Source of the DNA: Hymenobacter piscis
GTDB taxonomy: Bacteria > Bacteroidota > Bacteroidia > Cytophagales > Hymenobacteraceae
NCBI RefSeq assembly: GCF_018760735.1
Contig: NZ_JAHHZN010000006.1
Span: forward strand, 124,001-188,000
DNA length: 64,000 nt
Direction: 5' to 3'
How positions within the stretch are numbered: position 1 is the first letter of the stretch; each line of letters starts with the position of its first letter. The notes beneath the pieces were generated by a model, which saw nothing but the letters and a program-made list of their open reading frames with translations, ran no database searches and was not told where the DNA came from. The position numbers and the translations under genes were made by a program. Below, in pieces: positions 15,940-23,233 of the stretch.

Positions 15940-18060
15940 ATGATCCCACGTTTTCCTGCTTGGCTGCGCCGTAGTGCCCGCCCCTTCCTGGTACTGGCCG
16001 CTCTGGCTTCGGTAGCTCCGGATGCACATGCTGAAGGCTCCAAAAACCTCACCCCTGGTACCGGCACCCGGGGCACGGCCACCGGCGCCAATAACTTTGT
16101 GGGTTACCTCCAGCACAATGATGGTGCCGTGACCAGCCCCACCTCCAACTCCAGGTATTTCCTGAAGCAAGGTGCTCCTGCCAACCAGCGCCTGTACGTG
16201 CGCATGAACGGCGGCGAAACCCTGTACTTCGGGGTGCGGCGCATCCGCACCAACGATAACATCAACAATGGTCGCCTGCGCCTGCAGATAAAGTATCTGG
16301 ACGGCAATAACGCGGAGCAGGTAGCCTCCACGCACTATCTGGAGCCCCGGACGGTTAGCACGCAGGGAGCGATAAATCTGGCTTCCGGCCAGCCCGGCTA
16401 CATTGCTACGCCAGAAGAAGCCGCAGCCGGTCCGCGCTACTTGGCCGGCAACACCAGCCCGGTCGCCGGCTACAATCCCTTCGTGTACACCCCGGCCGCC
16501 TCGGCCCCGGCGCGTGACTATTGGGTGGAATTCATGGAGGTTAACGCGTCCGGCAGCAGTGGAGGCGTGACGCAGAACAAATCCTGGTACGACCTGTGGG
16601 ATTTCACCGTGCGCGACGCCACCGGCGAAAAACCGGGCCGGCTGTACTCGCAGCACTGGTCGTTTACGGCCGCTGGCGGGACCAACGCACTGTCTACCTC
16701 GTTTGTGCTTTACCCGCTGATTCCAAACCCGAACTTCAATAACCAGAGCTTCTTCGTGAAACGGGTCAGCTACGCCGGTATCCAGCCCTTCGGCGTAATT
16801 CTGGTGGCCAACAGCCAGGGCACTACCGTGGCGGGCAACTTCAAGGACAAGCGCAAAAGCCAGAACAGCAACGTCGGCTACCCCGAGTACAAGCTGTTTG
16901 TGAACAACCCCGACGCGGCCATCTACCCTACCTCCCCCCGGCCCAACAACCCCACCGTAACTACCAGCTGCAGCGGGGGTGTTACCACCTTCACGTTGCG
17001 CGTGGATCAGGCCGGTTTTGGGGTTGTATTCATTGATGGCGACCGGAACAACCTCTACGACCGGACCCAGGACCGAGTGCTGGAGAAGCCCACCCTCATT
17101 GGCGACAATGCTTTCGTGTGGGATGGCAAAACCGACGCCGGTACGGCCATGAACCAGACCAACCTGAGCGTGACCTTCTCGAGCGGCGTAGGGCCGGTGA
17201 ACTTCCCCATCTGGGACTGCGAGCAGGCTCCCGACACGGGTATTTCGGTGCAGGATGTGCGCCCCGGCAACGATGGCGCGGCCGACTATATTTTCTGGAA
17301 CGACTCCCTGCTGGGGCCTAGCTTCTCGAACCCGTACATCAACCCCATTGGCGGCAACACCCCGGCCACCAGCCACCGCTGGGGCTCCAACGCCGGCAAC
17401 GAAAAGCTGGTGAACTCCTACGCCGTGGGGCTGCTGGCCCGGGGCAACGCCATCCAAATCGTGTACGATCCCGCCACGGCCTGCGCCACCACGCCGCCGA
17501 TAGTGCTACAGCCGCTGCCGGTGCAACTGGTGGCCTTTACGGCCCGACGGCAGCGCGGCGGCGTGGCGCTGCAGTGGCGAACGGCTTCCGAAACTCACAG
17601 TGCCTACTTTGAAGTGGAGCGCAGCCAGGACGGTCGCCAGTTTACGCCGGTAGGTCGGGTAGAGGCCCGCGGCAACAGCACGACGCTGCAGCAGTACATC
17701 TTCACCGATGCCACGCCCCCGGCGGGCCAGCTCTATTACCGTCTCCACCAGCTCGATACGGATGATACCGGCCAGTACAGCAGCGTGGAAGTAGTGGCGG
17801 GTACGCTGGCCGAGGGCCTCATCCTCTATCCTAATCCTGCCACCGCCACGCTGCAGGTGCAACTCCGCGACGCTCTGGCCGGCCCGGTCACACTCCGCAT
17901 TCTGGATGCCACCGGCCGCGTAGTATGGCAACAGCAGCGCACGTTGCCGGCGTTGCAGCAGGTGCTGGAAGTACCGGTAGCCAGCCTGCCCGCGGGCCGC
18001 AGCTATTTGCTGCAGGTACAAACCGCTAGTGTCTCGGTGGTGCAGCGGTTCGTGAAGTAG
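15940..18060 (+). CDS. secreted T9SS type A sorting-domain protein
   Basis: 706 residues. The signal peptide (MIPRFPAWLRRSARPFLVLAAL...AHA, about 31 residues) targets the Sec pathway. The body is Asn/Gly/Thr-rich beta sandwich material that I cannot assign; it includes VFIDGDRNNLYDRTQDRVLE (about residues 364-383), which looks like a calcium-binding loop, and FVWDGKTDAG, typical of FlgD/CHU-type Ig modules. LQWRTASETHSAYFEVERSQ (about 547-566) is the Ig-like domain that often precedes the sorting signal. The C-terminus, LILYPNPATATLQV ... GRSYLLQVQT, is a T9SS type A sorting domain, so the mature protein should be on the surface or released. Role unknown. Confidence 0.88.
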   Translation: MIPRFPAWLRRSARPFLVLAALASVAPDAHAEGSKNLTPGTGTRGTATGANNFVGYLQHNDGAVTSPTSNSRYFLKQGAPANQRLYVRMNGGETLYFGVRRIRTNDNINNGRLRLQIKYLDGNNAEQVASTHYLEPRTVSTQGAINLASGQPGYIATPEEAAAGPRYLAGNTSPVAGYNPFVYTPAASAPARDYWVEFMEVNASGSSGGVTQNKSWYDLWDFTVRDATGEKPGRLYSQHWSFTAAGGTNALSTSFVLYPLIPNPNFNNQSFFVKRVSYAGIQPFGVILVANSQGTTVAGNFKDKRKSQNSNVGYPEYKLFVNNPDAAIYPTSPRPNNPTVTTSCSGGVTTFTLRVDQAGFGVVFIDGDRNNLYDRTQDRVLEKPTLIGDNAFVWDGKTDAGTAMNQTNLSVTFSSGVGPVNFPIWDCEQAPDTGISVQDVRPGNDGAADYIFWNDSLLGPSFSNPYINPIGGNTPATSHRWGSNAGNEKLVNSYAVGLLARGNAIQIVYDPATACATTPPIVLQPLPVQLVAFTARRQRGGVALQWRTASETHSAYFEVERSQDGRQFTPVGRVEARGNSTTLQQYIFTDATPPAGQLYYRLHQLDTDDTGQYSSVEVVAGTLAEGLILYPNPATATLQVQLRDALAGPVTLRILDATGRVVWQQQRTLPALQQVLEVPVASLPAGRSYLLQVQTASVSVVQRFVK

Positions 18061-18079
18061 TCAGCGTATCTGTCAGTAT

Positions 18080-18120
18080 ACAAAGAGCCCCTTCTCCGCA
18101 GTGGAGAAGGGGCTCTTTGT
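18080..18120. terminator. bidirectional terminator
   Basis: 18-bp perfect stem ACAAAGAGCCCCTTCTCC / GGAGAAGGGGCTCTTTGT, 5-nt loop, between the convergent T9SS cargo and M43 protease genes. Confidence 0.85.
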
Positions 18121-18139
18121 ATTCAACGAACTAGGTTCG

Positions 18140-19855
18140 CTACTCCTTGATGAAGCGCTGGTGCGACACCTGCTGCCCGTCGGTGATGCGGAGCAGGTAC
18201 ACGCCCTTGGCCAGCTGGTCTACGTGGAGCAGGCTGCCTTCGAAGCGGACCGTTTTTACCTCGGCCCCGCGCATGTCGTACACGGCCACCGAAACGGTGC
18301 CGGCCTCTACTGAGGGCGGCAGCACGATGTTAAGCACGTCGGTGGCGGGGTTGGGGTAGATGCGGTAGCCGGCCACTTCGGCTGGGGCGGCCAGACGGGC
18401 GCCGCCGGTGATGTTGACGGTGTAGTCCTCGGTTTCGCCGTAGCCGTAGCTGTTGCAGCTGGTAGTGGCCGAGGCGTCGCTCATGACCACGCGCAGGCGG
18501 GTAGCACCCGTTTTGGCCGTGGCCGGCACGGTGAAGGTGCTGCTGAGCGTGGCGCTGCTCGACGAGGAGCCCGACACAATCCGCTCGCCCGCATCGAGGA
18601 AGTCCCCGTCCTGGTTGTAGTCGATGTAGATTTTCCAGTACTGGGTGTAGGCCGTGGAAGCGAAGCCGGCCGAGAAGCGGATGGTCTGCGCCGAGCCGGC
18701 GGCCAGGGAGGTAGTCAGGGCCGTGCCGTTGTAGTAGCCCGCATCCTTGCTGGAGGTGCGGTTGATGCTGCCCAGGTTCACGTAGTCAATCCACTCGTAG
18801 GCCACGCTGCTGCCCTTGCTGGCGCAGTAAGTTACCGTGGTGGGCGGCGGAGGCGTGGTGCCGCCGCCGGTGCCGGGCGCGGTGCCGCCGTTGGAGGTGG
18901 CGAGTGCGGCGCGGGCCCCGCCGCTAGCGAAGAGGGCGTTCATGCGGGCCGACTGCCCGTTGGAGAACATGTACATGCAGGCGTCGTCGGTGTAGTCCAT
19001 GTAGTTCATGAACATGTCGCCGTTGGGCCCGTTGGAGCAGGTGACCTTGGGGAAGGAGGGGCAGCCGTAGTTGCTGGTCTGCTGGGTGGGCGTGTCGCTG
19101 ACCAGGTCGTTGCCGCAGCTGGCATCGCCCCAGATGTGGCGCAGGTTCAGCCAGTGGCCTACTTCGTGCGTGCCCGTCCGGCCCAGGTTGAACGGGGCCG
19201 AGGAGGAGCCGCCCTTGCCAAAGGCCGAGGTCAGAATCACCACGCCGTCGGTGGCTACCGGTCCGCCGGGGAACTGGGCGTAGCCGAGCACGCCGCCCGA
19301 GAGGTTACACACCCACAGGTTGAGGTATTTGGTAGCATCCCAGGCGTTGAGGCCGCCGGTGGAGGCTTTCTTCATCCGGTCGTCGGTGCCCCAGCTGGTC
19401 ACGGACACCGATTTGCGCTCGATGCCGGTCGTGGCTGCCCCGGTCGGCGTCCGCTTGGCCAGCACGAACTGGAGGTTGGCGTTGGCGGCCAGGCCGGCAA
19501 AAGCGGCCGGCGTCTTGCTCACGTCGGGGTTGGTTTTGGAGAAGTCCTGGTTGAGTACGTCAAGCTGGGACTGAATCTGGGCGTCGGAAATGTTCTGGGC
19601 GGCCGTGTTGTAGAGCACGTGCACCACCACCGGAATGGTGATGGTAGCGGCCGTGCGGCGGGCCATGGGGTTATCCACAAACTGCTGGGTGCGGCTCTCG
19701 ATGGCGGCCATGCGCTGGGCCATGCCGGGGTCGGCGGCGAGCTGAGCTTCCAGGTTCTCCATGGTGGAGCACTGGCGTACGGTTTGGGCCTCGGCCGAGA
19801 GAGAAGTACCCCAGGCCAGTAGCGCCAGGGCAAAAGAGTAACCGGTTTTTTTCAT
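18140..19855 (-). CDS. M43 (cytophagalysin-like) zinc metalloprotease with GEVED and T9SS domains
   Basis: 571 residues from ATG 19855, which opens a signal peptide (MKKTGYSFALALLAWGTSLS, AEAQ cleavage). The propeptide/catalytic region carries the zinc motif HEVGHWLNLRH (H230, E231, H234, H240) and the Met-turn MNYMDYTDDACMYMF, as in pappalysin/cytophagalysin (M43) proteases. A Pro/Thr/Gly linker is followed by a GEVED domain (about residues 385-515, ending YGYGETEDYTVNI) and a T9SS sorting domain (YRIYPNPATDVLNI ... GVYLLRITDGQQ). It is predicted to be a secreted or surface endopeptidase. The longer frame starting at 19996 is not used because the AT-rich promoter lies there. It is the neighbour and paralog of the next gene. 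Confidence 0.93.
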   Translation of the reverse strand: MKKTGYSFALALLAWGTSLSAEAQTVRQCSTMENLEAQLAADPGMAQRMAAIESRTQQFVDNPMARRTAATITIPVVVHVLYNTAAQNISDAQIQSQLDVLNQDFSKTNPDVSKTPAAFAGLAANANLQFVLAKRTPTGAATTGIERKSVSVTSWGTDDRMKKASTGGLNAWDATKYLNLWVCNLSGGVLGYAQFPGGPVATDGVVILTSAFGKGGSSSAPFNLGRTGTHEVGHWLNLRHIWGDASCGNDLVSDTPTQQTSNYGCPSFPKVTCSNGPNGDMFMNYMDYTDDACMYMFSNGQSARMNALFASGGARAALATSNGGTAPGTGGGTTPPPPTTVTYCASKGSSVAYEWIDYVNLGSINRTSSKDAGYYNGTALTTSLAAGSAQTIRFSAGFASTAYTQYWKIYIDYNQDGDFLDAGERIVSGSSSSSATLSSTFTVPATAKTGATRLRVVMSDASATTSCNSYGYGETEDYTVNITGGARLAAPAEVAGYRIYPNPATDVLNIVLPPSVEAGTVSVAVYDMRGAEVKTVRFEGSLLHVDQLAKGVYLLRITDGQQVSHQRFIKE

Positions 19856-20052
19856 GTAGAAGGAGGTTTGGTTGTGGAGAATGAACAGAAATGGGGCGTT
19901 GAAAAGTAGGTGTGTGGTTGTGGGGCAAGGGGCGTAAAGTGCGCAAATTATTAAAAATATTTTAATGGATAGCGCATAGTGTGGTAATATTCGCAAAAAT
20001 GGTATTTAGGAAACGACTTTTGATACCAGGCAGCAGCCCCTGAAAAACACAA

Positions 20053-20081
20053 TACCCGTTCCAGACTGGCTGGAACGGGTA
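20053..20081 (-). terminator. terminator of the second M43 protease gene
   Basis: 12-bp perfect stem TACCCGTTCCAG / CTGGAACGGGTA, 5-nt loop. On the minus strand it is followed by a T-rich run (TTGTGTTTTT). Confidence 0.85.
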
Positions 20082-20107
20082 CGGGCACTGGCGGCGCAGC
20101 CGGCCGT

Positions 20108-21385
20108 CTATTCCTTGCGGAAGCTCTGGTGCTGGGTGGCGGTGCCGTCCGTGAGCACGAGGTGGTACATGCCCGCCGGCAGCGCCGACACGTCAACCGT
20201 ACCGTCGCCGGCCGGCCGCACCTGCTTCATTTCGAAACCGCGCAGGTCGTACACTTTGGTCTGCCACTTGATGGCCGGCGTGTTCAGGCCGGTGCGGATA
20301 GACAGCTGTCCGGCCGTCGGGTTCGGGAATACGGTCAGGGTTTCCACGGCCGTGGTAGATACCAGCGGCGCGGTGCCGCCATTGGAGGTGGCGAGTGCGG
20401 CGCGGGCTCCGCCGCTAGCGAAGAGGGCGTTCATACGGGCCGACTGCCCGTTGGAGAACATGTACATGCAGGCGTCGTCGGTGTAGTCCATGTAGTTCAT
20501 GAACATGTCGCCGTTGGGCCCGTTGGAGCAGGTGACCTTGGGGAAGGAGGGGCAGCCGTAGTTGCTGGTCTGCTGGGTGGGCGTGTCGCTGACCAGGTCG
20601 TTGCCGCAGCTGGCATCGCCCCAGATGTGGCGCAGGTTCAGCCAGTGGCCCACTTCGTGCGTGCCCGTCCGGCCTTTGTTGTAGGGCGCGGCGGTGCCGC
20701 CCGGCAGCGAGGAGTACAGCACCACGACGCCGTCGGTGCTGGCCGCGCCGCCGGGGAACTGGGCGTAGCCGAGCAGGCCCTGGCCCAGGTTACACACCCA
20801 GATGTTGAGGTATTTCGACGTGTCCCAGGGGTCACTGCCGGCCCGCTTGGAGGTCTTCATGGCGTCGTTGGCGCTCCACGATTTCACCCGCGTCGACTTG
20901 CGGATAATGCCGGTGGTGGCGCGGCCACTGGGGTCGCGCCGGGCCAGCACGAACTGAATATTGGTGTTGGCGGCTGCTCCGGCGAAGGCGGCCGGAATCA
21001 GGGCGGCGTCAGTATTGGTCTTGGCGAAGTCCTTGTTGAGCACGTCAATCTGGGCCTGAATCTGAGCGTCCGGCACGTTCTGCGCGCTGGTGTTGTAGAG
21101 TACGTGCATCACCACCGGAATGGTGATGACAGCGGCCGTGCGGCGGGCGGTAGGGCTGGCTACGTAGCGGCCAGTCTGGGCCTCAATTTCGGCCATGCGC
21201 AGGGCCTGGCGGGGGGTAGCCGCCAACTGGGCTTCCAGCACGTCCATGGTAGCGCACGGCCGGCCCTGCGGCCGGGCGCGCTCCAGCGCAACCTTGGACA
21301 ACTGGCTCGACAAACTCTGGGCCGAAGCCGAGAGGGCGGTAATGGAAGCCAGACCGAGAAACAGTGAGTAGAACGTTTTCTTCAT
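20108..21385 (-). CDS. M43 (cytophagalysin-like) zinc metalloprotease with T9SS domain
   Basis: 425 residues from ATG 21385 (signal peptide MKKTFYSLFLGLASITALSA, SAQ). Same catalytic architecture as its neighbour: HEVGHWLNLRH with H243, E244, H247 and H253, and the same Met-turn. It lacks the GEVED domain and goes directly from the catalytic domain to a T9SS sorting domain (LTVFPNPTAGQLSI ... GMYHLVLTDGTATQ). The two genes are tandem paralogs in the same orientation, about 250 bases apart, each with its own upstream AT-rich region and this one with a terminator, so they are probably separate transcripts. About 300 bp around the zinc site is nearly identical between the two, far more than the flanks. 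Confidence 0.93.
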   Translation of the reverse strand: MKKTFYSLFLGLASITALSASAQSLSSQLSKVALERARPQGRPCATMDVLEAQLAATPRQALRMAEIEAQTGRYVASPTARRTAAVITIPVVMHVLYNTSAQNVPDAQIQAQIDVLNKDFAKTNTDAALIPAAFAGAAANTNIQFVLARRDPSGRATTGIIRKSTRVKSWSANDAMKTSKRAGSDPWDTSKYLNIWVCNLGQGLLGYAQFPGGAASTDGVVVLYSSLPGGTAAPYNKGRTGTHEVGHWLNLRHIWGDASCGNDLVSDTPTQQTSNYGCPSFPKVTCSNGPNGDMFMNYMDYTDDACMYMFSNGQSARMNALFASGGARAALATSNGGTAPLVSTTAVETLTVFPNPTAGQLSIRTGLNTPAIKWQTKVYDLRGFEMKQVRPAGDGTVDVSALPAGMYHLVLTDGTATQHQSFRKE

Positions 21386-21595
21386 GTAGCAAAGAGTTGG
21401 TTGTGGAAAAACGCTGACGAGTACCAGGATGTACAATATCTGATAAATTATTGATTTAGTAACAAAGTGGGCTTTTATTTGAGATAATTTTAACTAAATG
21501 GATATTTTAATAAAAAACTATAGTGAAAACAGTCGAAGGTCGGGCCACCGCTTGCCTGCCTGCGTGGTAGGTCCGTACTCGCTGTGCGGGCGTTT
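21386..21595. other. AT-rich promoter region of the second protease
   Basis: About 130 bases directly upstream of the protease start are visibly AT-rich compared with the surroundings (for example TTTAACTAAATGG and TTTTAATAAAAAAC). No clean TAnnTTTG box on the minus strand could be fixed. A similar AT-rich stretch precedes the first protease (19930-20000). Confidence 0.45.
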
Positions 21596-21661
21596 CCCAC
21601 CGGTAGTTCACAAAAAAAGACCCGGCCTGAGGCGGGTCTTTTTTTGTGAACTACCGGTGGG
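21596..21661. terminator. 29-bp perfect hairpin terminator after hflX
   Basis: The arms 21596-21624 and 21633-21661 are exact complements and include a run of seven A/T bases inside the stem (CACAAAAAAAGACCCG). The loop is 8 nt. It lies 15 bases beyond the hflX stop, and the A/T runs allow use in both directions. Confidence 0.85.
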
Positions 21662-21675
21662 TTGGGCGAAGGGGG

Positions 21676-23013
21676 CTATTCCTCGTCGTCTTCGCGGATG
21701 GGATGCACGGCGGGGTACCGCTCGTTGTGAATGGCCGTCACGTGGCGGGTGAGCAGGGCACGCAGCTCGTCGAGGTTGGTGCGCTCCTGGGCCGAAATGA
21801 AGATGACCGGGTCGTGGAGCTTGGCCATGTAGGTAGCCTGGAGCTGGTCCAGGGTCGGGCGCGGAGTGAGGCCCTCATCGTCGGCGTTCATGCCCTCAAA
21901 GTCGGTGTGGTACTCGGGCTCGGTTATCTCGGCGTCGTACTGGTCAATCTTGTTGAAGACGAGCAGCGTGGGCTTGTCGGCCGCCCCGATGTCCTTGAGC
22001 GTGTCGTTCACCACCGCAATGTGCTCCTCAAACGAGGGGTGGGAAATGTCTACCACGTGCACCAGCAGATCGGCCTCCCGAATCTCGTCCAGGGTGCTCT
22101 TGAAGCTCTCGATGAGGCGGGTGGGCAGCTTGCGGATAAACCCTACCGTGTCGGAGAGCAGGAAGGGCACGGTTTCGAGCACCACCTTGCGCACGGTGGA
22201 ATCCACGGTGGCGAAGAGCTTGTTTTCGGCAAACACATCGGCCCGGCTCAGCAGGTTCATGATGGTGCTTTTGCCCACGTTGGTGTAGCCTACCAGGGCC
22301 ACCCGCACCGTGCCCGTGCGCGACTTGCGCTGGGTCTGGCTCTGCTTGTCGAGCTCCTTGAGGCGCTCCTTCAGGAAGTCAATCCGGTCCCGCACCACGC
22401 GGCGGTCCGTCTCGATTTCGGTTTCGCCCGGGCCCCGCTGGCTGACGCCGCCGCCGCGCTGCTTGTCCAGGTGAGTCCAGAGGCCGGTGAGGCGGGGCAG
22501 CAGGTACTGGTACTGGGCCAGCTCTACCTGCGTGCGCGCCGTGGCCGATTTGGCCCGGCTGGCGAAGATATCAATGATGAGCAGGGAGCGGTCCACGATT
22601 TTCACCTGCAATTCCGCCTCCAGGTTGCGCAGTTGGGAGGGCGAGAGGTCGTCGTCGAAAATAACCATGCTGGCCCCGCTGTGCTGCACGTAGGCCTTGA
22701 TTTCGGCCAGCTTGCCCTCGCCCACAAACGTGCGGATATCGGGCTTTTCGAGGCGCTGGATAAAGCGTTTGGTTACCACGGCCCCGGCCGTTTCGGCCAG
22801 GAAGGCCAGCTCATCCAGGTACTCCTGGGTGCGGGCGTCGGCCTGGCGCTTGTCGGGCACGGCCACCAGCACGGCGGTTTCGGCTTCCGGGGCGGTTTCG
22901 TAGGTGTCGTGCTTGGAGGCCTTGGCCAGAATGCGGCCGGCGCGGCCCTTCACGTTGTCGGTGGCGCCGTGGTGGCGGGTGCTGTTCCCGCGGCGTTTAG
23001 CTTCTTTGGCCAT
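21676..23013 (-). CDS. hflX: ribosome-associated GTPase HflX
   Basis: 445 residues. The family N-terminal domain is present (EYLDELAFLAETAGA, KPDIRTFVGEGKLAEI), then the glycine-rich signature GPGETEIETDRR at 194-205 and a coiled region (about 206-232). The GTPase domain has G1 GYTNVGKS at 242-249, DTVGFI as G3 and NKIDQ as G4. HflX splits stalled 70S ribosomes under stress, using GTP. ATG 23013 matches the family start, and a TACCTTTG promoter box lies 67 bases upstream. It is transcribed alone, with a strong terminator after it. The C-terminal tail (about residues 355-445) is acidic and longer than in the E. coli protein. Confidence 0.97.
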   Translation of the reverse strand: MAKEAKRRGNSTRHHGATDNVKGRAGRILAKASKHDTYETAPEAETAVLVAVPDKRQADARTQEYLDELAFLAETAGAVVTKRFIQRLEKPDIRTFVGEGKLAEIKAYVQHSGASMVIFDDDLSPSQLRNLEAELQVKIVDRSLLIIDIFASRAKSATARTQVELAQYQYLLPRLTGLWTHLDKQRGGGVSQRGPGETEIETDRRVVRDRIDFLKERLKELDKQSQTQRKSRTGTVRVALVGYTNVGKSTIMNLLSRADVFAENKLFATVDSTVRKVVLETVPFLLSDTVGFIRKLPTRLIESFKSTLDEIREADLLVHVVDISHPSFEEHIAVVNDTLKDIGAADKPTLLVFNKIDQYDAEITEPEYHTDFEGMNADDEGLTPRPTLDQLQATYMAKLHDPVIFISAQERTNLDELRALLTRHVTAIHNERYPAVHPIREDDEE

Positions 23014-23079
23014 AGTTCGGAAGATCGGAAATTGAAAACGAAAGCCCGCCAGGCGGCAGGCTTCCGAGGGGTTCTACGG

Positions 23080-23087
23080 CAAAGGTA
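23080..23087 (-). promoter_or_regulatory. hflX: -7 box TACCTTTG of hflX
   Basis: Exact match to TAnnTTTG on the minus strand, 67 bases before the start codon. No clear -33 box. Confidence 0.45.
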
Positions 23088-23111
23088 GGCGTTGGGGTGA
23101 TGGGGCGTATA

Positions 23112-23220
23112 ACACGTCTGTCATCCTGAGCTTGCGAAGGACCTTGTCTCGTCAGCACACCGTCGAATGACCGTAGTTCTGACTTGATAAGGCCCTTCGC
23201 AAGCTCAGGGTGACAGGTGT
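23112..23220. repeat. palindromic repeat of the CATCCTGAGC type
   Basis: Imperfect inverted arms 23112-23143 and 23189-23220 (core TGAGCTTGCGAAGG). It is related in style to the CATGCTGAGC family but has a different inner sequence. It sits between the divergently placed hflX promoter and the end of the M16 gene. Confidence 0.7.
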
Positions 23221-23233
23221 ATTCCGTCACCCA

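Noticed and set aside
15844-17457. 537-codon open frame on the minus strand and the 132-codon frame at 15693-16091
   Set aside because: Antisense to the T9SS cargo gene; no domain, and they would cross its promoter.
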